Source: Megamerina dolium (taxonomy: Eukaryota; Arthropoda; Insecta; Diptera; Megamerinidae). From it: DNA of 64,000 nt. Each line of letters begins with the position of its first letter. The stretch's first letter is position 1. Below the pieces are notes generated by a model that had not been told where the DNA came from, did not search any database, and saw nothing but the letters and a program-made list of their open reading frames with translations. Positions 46,807 to 57,612 of the stretch are shown here, one piece after another. The stretch spans positions 58,969,855-59,033,854 of the forward strand of contig OY978525.1 of assembly GCA_963854835.1 (NCBI GenBank), written 5' to 3'. The position numbers and the translations under genes are program-made.

Positions 46807-47961
46807 AAGGATTATCCATTTTGCGGTTTCAAAAGTAAATGTAAATAAAACACATATAAAATATTTTTTATCATGATATTTCTTTTTTATTATAAAGTTT
46901 GAACGTTGATATTATGTGTGAAATACTACATCATTTAAATGACCACCACACGAATTGTTGCAAGCATCGATTCTTTTGAGGTAATTTTCGACCACTTTTT
47001 GACACATATTGGGCGGTATCTCAGCCATAACGTGACGAATGTTGGTTTTTAGGTGCTCAAGAGTTAAAGGTCGCCAGAAAATTTCTCTTGCAATAAAGCC
47101 ATATTCGCTCGAATTGTGTGGCATGTGGCACCGTCTTGTTGAAACCACATATTCTTTAAGTCGTATTCTTCAATAGCAGCCAAAAAAAAGTCGGTTATCA
47201 TATGTCCATAACGCTCCGAATTGACGGTGACAGTCGTTCCATCGTCGTTTTCGAAGAAGTAAGGTCCAATCACACCTCCGGACCAAAGAGCGCACCAAGC
47301 AGTGACTTTTTGTGGATGTAGTGGCCTTTCTTCAATTACTTGAGAATTTTCAGAACCCCAAATACGACAATTTTGTTTGTTAACATACCCACCGAGTGAG
47401 AAATGTGCTTCGTCGTTCGAAAAATCGCCGTCCACCGCCTGTTGTTCAAGTACCCATTCGACGTATCTACGACGTTGTGAATGGTCAGCTGGCTTCAGTT
47501 GTTGTGTGAGCTGGATTTTATATGGATGTAGGTGTAGATCCAAATGCAAAATACGCCATAATGTGCCGTAAGACAGTCCTAATTCCTGAGAACGACGAGG
47601 AATCGACACATTCGGGTCTTCGGCAAGACTTTCCCTTACAGCAGCGATATTTTCGGTGGTACGAGCGAAACGATGATGCACAGGCCTTACAATATGTGTA
47701 ACCGATCCAGTCTCTTCATATTTCTTCACAATTTTGCCAATTGCTTGCGTAGTTGGACGATTATGTAAACCATAATCTCCTCTTAAAGCACGATATGTGG
47801 CTGTGGCAGAATCACCATTTTTGTAGTAGGTTTTTACAATTTTAAAGCGTTGTTTTCAGTTGACTTTGAACTGAAAAAGAAAGAAATTGTTTTAACAACT
47901 TAGTTTGACAGATGTCGAATTCTAGCCCTATACTTTTTAAACCGCGAAATGGATAACCCTT
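46807..47961 (-). mobile_element. rosa-like mariner element, copy 1 (internally deleted)
   Basis: The termini AAGGATTATCCATTTTGCGG and, reversed, AAGGGTTATCCATTTCGCGG form inverted repeats, flanked by TA on each side (46805-46806, 47962-47963). The transposase lies on the minus strand. At 1155 bp it is slightly shorter than usual because of deletions. Confidence 0.85.
46912..47830 (-). pseudogene. rosa-like mariner transposase, catalytic Asp deleted
   Basis: The frame from 47729 reads KKYEETGSVTHIVRPVHHRF, RRSQELGLSYGTLWRILHLD (second helix-turn-helix), RRRYVEWVLEQQAVDGDF, DEAHFSLGGYVNKQNCRIWG (first catalytic Asp) and MWFQQDGATCHTIRANMALL (second Asp). Five residues present in copy 2 (KIFFS) are missing before DEAHF. 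After QEKF the segment with the third Asp is deleted, and the frame shifts into LEHLKTNIRHVMAEIPPNMC. The motif style suggests the DD41D (rosa) group described from a Ceratitis fly, but the spacing cannot be measured here. Confidence 0.8.
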
Positions 47962-47963
47962 TA

Positions 47964-49179
47964 CTTAGAGAGCGCGACGTAGCAAAGAGACATCAACGTA
48001 GACAAAGCCGACAAAGCAACAACATCGACAGCATCAACAGTAACAGCTATGCCACCACAACCGAAATAAAATATTGCAGCTACTTATTTATCAGTAACAA
48101 TGGATGTTGGCACTCACCAGAAGAAAATGGTAATCGGCAGAACCATAATTAAATATTCATAATGCTCCAATAGTCAAACACTAGACTAGAGACGCACGTC
48201 GGCAACATTACTTGGCAGTGCGCCACACACAAAAACCACTCTGCAAGCTATTGTTCATACCATTCCATAAAAAATGACAAAATTAAAATGTTTAATCGAA
48301 GCATTAGACGAATTAGACACCAGCAGAATCCACAAGCACACCTAACCAACTTTCGCTATAAACCTAAGTAACATTCCAGATTACGTTTTCAAATGGGTAA
48401 TGTGGTGTTGTGGAAAAATAAACTGTTTCCTCTTCGTACTTTTAACTGCCTTTAATAGCAATAATAAGAAAATATATGTGTTTTTCTAATGGAAGTGTTT
48501 TTGATCTTATTTCCTAAGTGTCCCCGTTTTTGGATCAACACTTATGGGAGCCCTACCATGGTAGGAGATAGTAGTTATTTTTCCAATGTAAATAACAATT
48601 TTGAATATGAATTAAAATCCATGTGATTTATTAAAAATTACGACATATTTATTTTACATGTTAAATGTATGAGGTTTTAACTCAATTAAAAGTGGATTAA
48701 AAAAAATTTTGTTTTGTATCATTGCCCATTATCTTATTAATTTTTTAGAAAGCTTCGTAAGTCAACATTTTGTAAAGCGGATTCGCTAAAAGAAAGATTT
48801 TGAAAATCGGATGCATAGACAGTACGTTGCATCCTCTAGAGTCGAGCATAGTATGCAAAATGTTCAAGTAGGCCTAGACAAAAAATGGCTAGCCGAACTA
48901 TATGGGTCAGAAATCGCATATATTTTTCGTGTAAAACCATGTAATTTTTTTTAACTTAAACATTTTTTAAGTTAATTTTTAAAGTTAAATAAGTTAAAAA
49001 CGTGCCTCACCGTCCTACTCAGTGACTTACATCATAGGCAGCGTTCTCTAAACTGTAAATACTAAGGTAATGCTAAAATCAACCAAGTAAAAATGTTCGC
49101 CAAGTTTTATTGCTGAATTTTACGGTTAACTAATATACAAAGTTTTATACCTATACAGAAAAATAAGTTCTTAACTCCT
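47964..49179. other. Unassigned; AT-rich, possible retroelement end
   Basis: The first 550 bp have moderate complexity, with a hydrophobic reading FKWVMWCCGKINCFLFVLLT near 48390-48450 that might be a membrane segment of a decayed retroelement protein. The rest, to 49179, is AT-rich without recognisable features. No host gene is supported. Confidence 0.3.
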
Positions 49180-49377
49180 CAATCGGGGATCGGGTTCAAT
49201 CCCAGGCTAAAGCATAACAAATTTAATACAGAAAAGATTTTTCTGCTGGAAAGTTCTGAGTTGGAGTTCTGCTGGAACCAACTAAAATAAGTAGGTTCCT
49301 TCTAATGCTGTCCAAAATTAACATGCACAACAGTCATGGAAGAGAAGCTCGGCCAAAGAGCCCTTCGCGGTCAAAAA

Positions 49378-49380
<3 letters not shown>
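49180..49380 (+). mobile_element. tRNA-derived SINE, 5'-truncated copy
   Basis: It starts near the B box (GATCGGGTTCAATCCC), keeps the body (CATAACAAATTTAATA, AATAAGTAGGTTCCTTCTAA, CACAACAGTCATGGAAGAGA) and has an internal deletion after TTTTTCTGC. Instead of (ATTT)n its end passes into a TA microsatellite at 49382. Confidence 0.8.
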
Positions 49381-49760
<380 letters not shown>

Positions 49761-49764
49761 TAAT

Positions 49765-51130
49765 ACCCGTCCGACGGACATGTCAGAGGCATCAGTAGTT
49801 AGCTGAAGCTGGACATCACGCTTGTAGTCCTCAAACGCACAAGCTGCTTCCTCATTCCACACTAATACATTCTTGTCGTTGCGATGGTGTCCAATAATGA
49901 GTTTCTGCAAGATTGCTTGGCGCTTAGCGGCTCCTGGCAGAAACTTTCGATAGAAATTGACTGTTGCTAAAAAACTTTTTAGATCCTTTGCGATGAGCGG
50001 CTGTGGTACTCGCATAATTGCTTCAATTTTTTCCGTAAGTGGGCGAATGCCATCTTTAGTGATCTGGTGGCCCAAAAACTTAACCTGGGTTTTGCCAAAT
50101 TCACACTTTGAGGGATTAATTGTCAAACCAGTTGTGCGAAGTCGCTCAAAAACTTGTCGGATATGATCCGTGTGCTCCTGGATGCTCGAAGAAGCGATAC
50201 AGATATTATCCACGTATGGAAATACAAAGTCAAGTCCACGCAGAGCCTCGTGTATTAGGCGCTGAAACGTTTGCGCTGCATTTCGTAAGCCGAACGTCAT
50301 GTGCGTGAACTCAAACAGCCCAAAAGGCGTAATTATCGCTGTTTTTTCACGTCTTCGGGCCTGACTGGCACCTGATGAAATGCCCTCTGAAGATCAATTT
50401 TGCCGAAGTTGGATTTGCCTGCAAGTACAGCCGTGCAATCGTGCAAAAACGGTATTGGGTATCGGTCGTGAACAGCTATCTTGTTCAGCGCAAGATAATC
50501 TCCACATGGTCGCCAATTTCCATCTGGTTTTCTGACCATATGAAGAGGACTTGCGCAGTTGCTTTTTGAGGGTCGACATTAGAGTTGGGCGCGTGTCGTG
50601 TTTTTTTTCGTGACACGAACACGCACGACTCAACACGCCGTGTTCGTGACAGAAAATCAGATTTATTACGTGTTCGTGTCGTGTCGTGTTGAGCAAAATT
50701 TACACGAAAAAACACGAAACGATTTTAAGATTTTGCAGAACCTGGACAACCAGATTAACGAGCGCAAATCTTAAGTTACTGTTTCTCAACAAATATATGT
50801 AAATAAAAATATAAATAGAATATACGAATTCATGTTTAAGACTTGCATGAAACGGTAAAATAAAACAAAAATATGTCTTTGAATATAAAAAAAATAATAT
50901 TTTTTTGTTATTAGATTAAACTTCGTGCGTGTTGTCGAGTCCGTGTTGGGAAAATTTATGGCATGCGTGTTTCGTACGTGTTGGATTCTTGGTATTCGTG
51001 TTAGTGTCATGTCGTGTTGGAAAAATTCGACACGCGCCAATCTCTAGTCGAAATACTCCAATTGCCATCAAGTATTCAAACTCTGCTTTTGCGGCGGTAA
51101 GTTTTTGATGATCCAGTTGTTACGTCTAGC
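49765..51130 (-). pseudogene. Ty3/gypsy pol fragment (CsRn1/Kabuki-like), RT to RNase H start
   Basis: On the minus strand: KLTAAKAEFEYLMAIGV (51100-51050), then after the hAT insertion [55 protein letters not shown] (motif A), [20 protein letters not shown] (motif B) and [15 protein letters not shown]. The catalytic YxDD is YVDN, so one metal-binding Asp is lost. [20 protein letters not shown] and [20 protein letters not shown] lead to [13 protein letters not shown], where the RNase H start is cut by the TA tract at 49760. A frameshift lies near 50340. The clade call is from memory. Confidence 0.8.
50580..51046. mobile_element. Non-autonomous hAT-like element (467 bp) with 8-bp TSD
   Basis: It begins TAGAGTTGGGCGCGTGTCGT and its reversed end begins TAGAGATTGGCGCGTGTCGA, an inverted repeat of about 20 bp with two or three mismatches. 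Flanking GTCGACAT (50572-50579) and GTCGAAAT (51047-51054) are an 8-bp duplication with one difference. It splits the gypsy pol frame, which resumes on the other side. The ends are loaded with GTCGTGT/ACACGAC subterminal motifs, as transposase sites in hAT elements often are. The middle is AT-rich and non-coding. Confidence 0.8.
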
Positions 51131-51788
<658 letters not shown>

Positions 51789-51791
<3 letters not shown>

Positions 51792-52747
51792 GGTTATCCA
51801 TTTTGCGGTTTCAAAAGTAAATGTAAATAAAACACATATAAAATATTTTTTATCATGATATTTCTTTTTTATTATAAAGTTTGAACGTTGATATTATGTG
51901 TGAAATACTACATCATTTAAATGACCACCACACGAATTGTTGCAAGCATCGATTCTTTTGAGGTAATTTTCCATGACCATAACGCTCCGAATTGACGGTG
52001 ACAGTCGTTCCATCGTCGTTTTCGAAGAAGTAAGGTCCAATCACACCTCCGGACCAAAGAGCGCACCAAGCAGTGACTTTTTGTGGATGTAGTGGCCTCT
52101 CTTAAATTATTTAAGGATTCTCAGAACCCCAAATACGACAATTTTGTTTGTTAACATACCCACCGAGTGAGAAATGTGCTTCGTCGCTGAAGAAAATTTT
52201 GTTCGAAAAATCGCCGTCCACCGCCTGTTGTTCAAGCACCCATTCGACGTATCTACGACGTTGTGAATGGTCAGCTGGCTTCAGTTGTTGTGTGAGCTGC
52301 ATTTTATATGGATGTAGGTGTAGATCCAAATGCAAAATACGCCATAATGTGCCGTAAGACAGTCCTAATTCCTGAGAACGACGAGGAATGGACACATTCG
52401 GGTCTTCGGTAACACTTTCACTTACAGCAGCGATATTTTCGGTGGTACGAGCGAAACGATGATGCACAGGCCTTACAATATCTGTAACCGATGCAATCTC
52501 TTCATATTTCTTCACAATTTTGCCAATTGCTTGCGTAGTTGGACGATTATGTAAACCATAATCTCCTCTTAAAGCACGATATGTAGCTGTGGCAGAATCA
52601 CCATTTTTGTAGTAGGTTTTTACAATTTTAAAGCGTTGTTTTCAGTTGACTTTGAACTGAAAAAGAAAGAAATTGTTTTAACAACTCAGTTTGACAGATG
52701 TCGAATTCTAGCCCTATACTTTTGAAACCGCGAAATGGATAACCCTT
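51789..52747 (-). mobile_element. rosa-like mariner element, copy 2 (larger deletion)
   Basis: The same terminal repeats as copy 1 (AAGGGTTATCCATTTTGCGG, and at the right end the complement of AAGGGTTATCCATTTCGCGG). TA is clear on the left; the right flank reads CCCTTAAT, so the duplicated TA is altered. About 200-240 bp that copy 1 retains are missing near 51970, where GGTAATTTTC joins CATGACCATAACGC. Confidence 0.85.
52111..52640 (-). pseudogene. rosa-like mariner transposase fragment, copy 2
   Basis: The 134-aa frame from 52515 has both DNA-binding helices (RRSQELGLSYGTLWRILHLD) and DFSNKIFFSDEAHFSLGGYV with the first catalytic Asp, keeping the KIFFS residues lost from copy 1. It stops after IWGSENP at 52111. 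The second and third catalytic Asp lie in the deleted part. Neither copy can supply transposase. Confidence 0.8.
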
Positions 52748-52816
52748 AATTTATATATATGTTAAAGCATTCAACATTCTGCCCCCGCGTTGAACAATTG
52801 TTCAACTAGACTTGAT

Positions 52817-53515
52817 TTAACATAAATTCTCAACTGTTTGTTGTCGTGGGCGTGGTAGAGGGGCAATCCTTTCTGAACTGGCTGGTGCACTTGATGGGTT
52901 GACGCTGCGTATTTTCCAAACTAGACCAACAATCAATAATATGGTTGATAGAAAGATCTGTGAATCAGTCCAGAAGTACGTAGCTGCATCTAATTTTAGG
53001 TCTGTTTTGACCCTTGCGGTTAGTTGGGCACCTAATACTGAGGCACAGATTTCAAGACGAGGAAGAGTTTGTCGCTCTAACGGTGCTACTCGTGACTTTG
53101 CACACAACAGTCTTACAATTACTCGCCCGTCCTTTAGTACTGATCTGATGTAGACCGAAGCACCATATGCCTTTTCTGAAGCATCAGAGATCGTGTGAAG
53201 TTAAATTGACTTCGGGATATCTCCTTTGAAAATGTGCCGCGAAAATTTTAGATCATCCAATTCATTTAAGCTGCTGCGGAATTTTACCCATCTTGTGTGT
53301 AGTTCAGTTGGTAAAGCGTCATCCCAACTTATTTTTAATTGCCAAAGTTCTTGAACAAACATCTTGGCTGTTACTATGACTGATATAACAATTCCTAAAG
53401 GGTCGAAGAGTCTGGCTAAGTCTGAAGTGATAGATCGTTTTGTGATTACCTTTATTGGATCTAAGTTCACTTTAAAACAAAAATTGTCAGACTTCGGTAG
53501 CCATAACAATCCCAA
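52817..53515 (-). pseudogene. BEL-3 connection and RNase H region
   Basis: GLLWLPKSDNFCFKVNLDPI, LARLFDPLGIVISVIVTAKM and FVQELWQLKISWDDALPTEL follow the RT. After a frameshift near 53195, CAKSRVAPLERQTLPRLEIC and ATYFWTDSQIFLSTI give the RNase H part with its TDS motif. The end (52817-52870) is a non-homologous tail. Confidence 0.8.
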
Positions 53516-53518
53516 TGT

Positions 53519-54229
53519 TTAAATTGAATCGTTGTTGGTGTTGGTGAAGTCTAAGTTTACTTCTTGGTCGTCTCGAGGAATATTTTGTAGTAGTTGTGGA
53601 TGATTGGCACACCATTTGCGTAAATTAAAACCATGCTTTTTTAAGATGTGTATGAGTTGCTGTTGTGCTGTGATGGCTGTTACCAAACTGTCAGAACACC
53701 CTAATCCATCATCAACGTAGAAGTTGTGCTGCAGAATTTGAGCTCCTAATGGAAAATCATTAGCATTTTCTATCGCGATACGTTGTAGGCATTTTGTTGC
53801 GAGATATGGTGCTGCTCGTGTCCTATAGGTAACCGTGTTGAGTTGGTAATAGCCTATAGGTGCTGTTGGACGATTTCTCCACATGATAATTTGATACCCC
53901 TGATCTTCTGGATGAATTAGAATTTGACGGTACATTTTCTCAATGTCAGTTGTAAAAACAAAACGTGGCAAACGAAAACGAAGGAGTATGGAGAATAATT
54001 CACCTTGAACTGTTGGACCTACATACATCAAATCATTCAATGAATAACCAGATGTAGTTTTGGCCGAGGCGTCAAATACTACTCGAAGATTGGTCATAGT
54101 GCTGTCTGGTTTGAGAACACAATGATGAGGAATGAAATAACTAGGGGACAATACGGAATCGAGATTTACTTCTTCCATGTGTCCCAATCGCTTGTATTCT
54201 TCCATAAATTGGACATATTGATTCCGCAC
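53519..54229 (-). pseudogene. BEL-3 reverse transcriptase core
   Basis: The 236-aa frame contains YIPHHCVLKP-like (SYFIPHHCVLKPDSTMTNLR), RVVFDASAKTTSGYSLNDLM, FSILLRFRLPRFVFTTDIEK (motif A Asp), MYRQILIHPEDQGYQIIMWR, TVTYRTRAAPYLATKCLQRI (motif B) and HNFYVDDGLGC, the intact YVDD catalytic site. A TAA at its end (53519-53521) separates it from the next part of pol, so only a short truncated protein could be made. Confidence 0.85.
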
Positions 54230-54555
54230 TGTGTCATTTTGAGTAGCCGCCGTTCCAGACTTAAAAATCGGTTGTAGGCTAATTCTCGTGATGATCCCAA
54301 GGCTGATGTGTCTTCCAGGAATGATAGTTTGACGACAAAACGACCTTCGTCATTGGTGCGAGCGTTCTGAGCGTGCCTCGCAACGGAGTTCTGCTGGCGA
54401 TAGTCCCTTTCGCTTTGGTTCTACTTCATCCATTCTCCATAGCCGTTCTACCACCTCGTCCAGTGTGACATTAGTATCACTGATGTTTGCTTGATTCCCA
54501 AAAACAGCACAAGTCAGTGTCTCTGATAATTCGGAGTTGTTTCCAATCTTTCCAC

Positions 54556-54944
54556 TTAGGATCCATTTTGCAGAACTGGGAGATCAGTAAAGAGGATGAT
54601 TTGTCCAGTAGCCATTAGATTGAAATAGAATTCAGCACCAAGCAGAATATCGACCTTCCCTTGTTGATAAAATTCTGGATCTGCTAATTGAATGTTGGTA
54701 GGGATTGACCAGGTAGAGATATCAAGATTGTGGCTTGGCTGGGCGGGAACGATGGTTGGAAGTACAAAGGCTTCTAAGTGAGCTGAGAAGATGTTGTCCA
54801 AAGATTGTAATTTAACATTCACCCGTTGAGTGGACCTTTTTTTAGCCTTTCCGATGCCTTCATTGCACAGTGAGGCATCACTTGGGAGCATGGACAACTT
54901 TTTGATGAGGCGCTTTGAGACAATATTTATTTGTGAGCCGGAGT
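54556..54944 (-). pseudogene. BEL-3 protease region
   Basis: SNIDSGSQINIVSKRL-like sequence with DSGSQ lies at 54944-54905 just upstream of the open frame that starts at 54897. FSAHLEAFVLPTIVPAQPSH and KVDILLGAEFYFNLMATGQI are the later protease motifs (the conserved LLGxxxF). The frame stops at 54556 before the RT. Confidence 0.75.
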
Positions 54945-55524
54945 CTATATTGCTCTGAATTCACCTGATCTTCCGTTAGCTGCCGTAATTATTATTTTTG
55001 CTGTCGCTAATAATACGTATCCTTTGTTTGCTGGCACGGTGTTAGCCGATGCTGATGTTACTGCTATTTTCGAGTCAGATGTCCTTATCGCTGGGTTGGG
55101 TACTGTTGATTGGTTCGATGGAGCGTCAACTCTGCTGTCTAAGTGCACTAATGAATTGTGCTTCTTGTTGCACTTAATGCATGATCTTAAGGCGCAGGTT
55201 TTTGCTGTATGATCCTGCCTAAAACAATTCACACAGAGTTTATTCTTTTGCACGCAATTCAATCTTTCTGATGTGGATAATTGCATAAATTTCTTGCAGA
55301 AATATAGCGGATGGGAGCTGATGCTGCATAATTTGCATGCATTGTTGATCTTCTGCGTAGTTGCAGCTGTAGTAAAAGCTCTTTGTGTTTTTTCCTTGTG
55401 CCCGATAGCTTCCATTTATTGGAATTGAGCTTCGAGGAAGATGCTCCTTTGGATTTGAAAGTGATCTTTCATACAAAATGTGGGTGCCTCGATCCAACTT
55501 TTTGACCAATATGTTTAGTAGCAT
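54945..55524 (-). pseudogene. BEL-3 gag C-terminal part
   Basis: LLNILVKKLDRGTHILYERS (from 55520) is the gag core. After a frameshift near 55420, ACKLCSISSHPLYFCKKFMQ, KLCVNCFRQDHTAKTCALRS and CIKCNKKHNSLVH give the three Cys/His knuckles typical of BEL gag. AKIIITAANGRSGEFRAI leads to the protease. Confidence 0.8.
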
Positions 55525-55530
55525 GGGATC

Positions 55531-55767
55531 CCAAGAAGTTATGCCGATCCCAATATTGTTTAATGCGTGTAAGCATTCCTAAGTTGTAAGTTGCTAAATT
55601 AGTAGCAACTAAAGTAAAACAATGTAGGGTGAATAATACAAATATAGGAAAGCATTTAAATGTTGAATATTAAAAAGAAATGTTGACTATGTCTGCTACC
55701 TATATATATGTATATAAGAATAATATAATTTTTTTAGGTATATATTTTCTGATAATATATCTTTTAG
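55531..55767. other. Short AT-rich spacer
   Basis: No gene or repeat family recognised between BEL-3 and the SINE. Confidence 0.4.
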
Positions 55768-56078
55768 AGGGTTCCGTAGCTCAGTGGTCAGTGTGTTGGC
55801 TTTCTCATCTGTAGGTCGCGGGTTTAATATCCGGCTGAAGCATAAAAAATTTAATATCGAAAAGATTTTTTTTTTCGAACAGTACCCACCTGTTGACAAG
55901 AATTTTTCATTTTTCCGGCAGTAACAATTTGCCAAAAATGCATCTTAAGAGAGCTCTGTGATAAAACTAAGTTAAAGTGATGTCACAAGGGTTATGTCGC
56001 TCGGAACCGGCTAATATAAGTAAGTCCCTTCTAATGTTGTCCAAATTTAACACGCACAACAGTATTGGAAAAGAGGGT
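55768..56078 (+). mobile_element. tRNA-derived SINE, near full-length, tail lost
   Basis: The head reads GGGTTCCGTAGCTCAGTGGT with the A box TAGCTCAGTGG, then GGTCGCGGGTTTAATATCC as B box. The body matches the 17455 copy (AAAGATTTTTTTTTTCGAAC, GTGATGTCACAAGGGTTATG, CACGCACAACAGTATTGG). It ends at AAGAGGGTC where other copies continue AAGAAGCTCGGCC, and is replaced by a 12-bp hairpin. Confidence 0.85.
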
Positions 56079-56109
56079 CGGTGGTATCACAATGTAAGTG
56101 ATACCACCG
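56079..56109. repeat. Perfect 12-bp inverted repeat, 7-base loop
   Basis: CGGTGGTATCAC, loop AATGTAA, GTGATACCACCG. It lies exactly at the truncated end of the SINE. It could fold in RNA but lacks the U-run of a pol III stop. Confidence 0.7.
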
Positions 56110-56193
56110 TAAGTGGCGTAAGTGTGTTAGTCCTAGCAAAAATTGTATGTATTTCGGTTACGTTGTGTATATACATACTCACACCCAAACACA

Positions 56194-56196
<3 letters not shown>

Positions 56197-56281
<85 letters not shown>
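56197..56281. repeat. (TA)n microsatellite
   Basis: About 85 bp of pure TA preceded by CACAC-rich sequence. Confidence 0.95.
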
Positions 56282-56284
<3 letters not shown>

Positions 56285-56880
56285 GTGCAGAATAAGTGCA
56301 GAATAGCTCATTTAAAAGAAAATTTTTTTTTTTTCCGCAGAGCCTATTTTTGTGAATATAAAAAACTAAATATTCTTTGTCACTAACGTCCATATAAGGC
56401 GTTGCTCAAAGTAAAAGTTCAAATTTGCGATCGAAATGAAGCAATAAATTTTTTCCTAAAAGAAACCTCTTCAGTGATATATAACATTTATAGCCTATTT
56501 TGAATATTTTAAAAGTTATGATCAAAATAAATTGAATTTGTTTTTTCAAATTGATTTTTTTCGAAAATAATCACTATTGACCTATACAAAACTTACAACC
56601 ATATTCAAGGCCATACAATTTCCTTTCCAGCGGTGTATTAAACATACTTTTAAAAAATGTTATGTGTTTATATTTTTTATCATCTTTTTAATTTGACTAC
56701 TGCATTTGATATTATATAATATAATATAGTAATAATTATCACTTTCTTCTAATTCGATAAAGACAACATTGTTTATGTAAAATGTTGTTGGAATAAACAA
56801 TATGCCATCGGTTACACTTTTCAAAGCCACGATATTTTAAAATATAACAATAATTGGGAATTGCTGTGATTGATTTGGAT
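56282..56880. other. AT-rich sequence, nothing recognised
   Basis: No coding pattern or terminal repeat; possibly flank of the Merlin-like relic downstream. Confidence 0.4.
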
Positions 56881-56901
56881 TTTGTTGATTGAGTTGTTAA
56901 A

Positions 56902-57450
56902 ATGAGTGATTTGAATTTATCAAAAATTTATAGTTTGTTCGAGTCCACGGATGGTTTTAGTGTTCCCGATAACGCAGTCGCTCAGCTACTGCAATGGAAT
57001 TTAGTTCCACGGGAGGGTACAAATGTGTTAATGGTCATAAATTTAAGCTGGTGAAATCAGCCAGAACTTTAGACGGGTTTGTATAGAGGTAGTGTGTATG
57101 TTCTGCATATAACAGATATCTTTTTTGAAATATGTAAAATTACATCAGGTGACGTGCAAAGTGTTCGGCGAAGAAGAAGGAAACGGCAAGATGCAATATT
57201 GACTTGTCGCTGAGAAATGGTACTTTTTTCGACAAGACAAAGTTGCCTATTAAAAAATTACTTGAATTCTCATATTTATGGGTGAAGGATTAGACGCAAG
57301 AATTTATAATGAACGAAATGGACATTTCGCGTAGTATGGCGATAGATTGGTCGAGCTTTTGTCGGCAAATAGCGTATGAAGGCTTGGTCATTAAAGCCTA
57401 AAAATTTGGCGGAGTAGGAAAGATTGTAGTACCATCGGGGTCATGCAGTT
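56902..57450 (+). pseudogene. Probable Merlin (IS1016/ISXO2-like) transposase relic
   Basis: From ATG 56902, SDLNLSKIYSLFESTDGFSV is an N-terminal segment. After frame changes it reads SLRNGTFFDKTKLPIKKLLE, FSYLWVKD, ISRSMAIDWSSFCRQIAYEG and FGGVGKIVVPSG. This matches the Merlin pattern (LRxGTFF, SKLP, YxW, V(D)WxxFCR, GGPGKIVEIDES), where the final part would hold the first catalytic Asp, replaced here. No stop-free frame exists and terminal repeats were not found. The call is by pattern memory and needs a profile search. Confidence 0.5.
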
Positions 57451-57514
57451 GAGGGGCAGTGGGGGTTTCGGAGGTGTAGAGAGAGGTAGCAACCCCTGCG
57501 TTTTTATCTAATAT

Positions 57515-57612
57515 AAGTAGGTGTCTTCTAATACACTTCAAAATTTAACACGCACAACAGTAGTAGAAGTGAAGCGCTTCGGGGGATATAAGTGCCACAT
57601 ATTTATTTATTT
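57515..57612 (+). mobile_element. tRNA-derived SINE, 3' end only
   Basis: AATATAAGTAGGTGTCTTCT, AATTTAACACGCACAACAGT, AGTGCCACATATTTATTTAT match the 3' third of the SINE at 17455, including the (ATTT)n tail. Confidence 0.75.

Larger units (their letters stand above)
52800..55530 (-). mobile_element. BEL/Pao element BEL-3, minus strand, gag to RNase H
   Basis: Gag knuckles, protease, RT and RNase H lie in normal order from 55524 to 52817 with only a few breaks, making this the best-preserved BEL coding region here. Neither LTRs nor integrase are visible. The RNase H end is cut near 52810, about 60 bp from the rosa-like mariner. Confidence 0.85.

Noticed and set aside
48390..48450. Membrane segment of an env-like retroviral gene
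   Set aside because: Only a short hydrophobic reading is visible, with no second motif nearby; kept only as a remark on the unassigned region.
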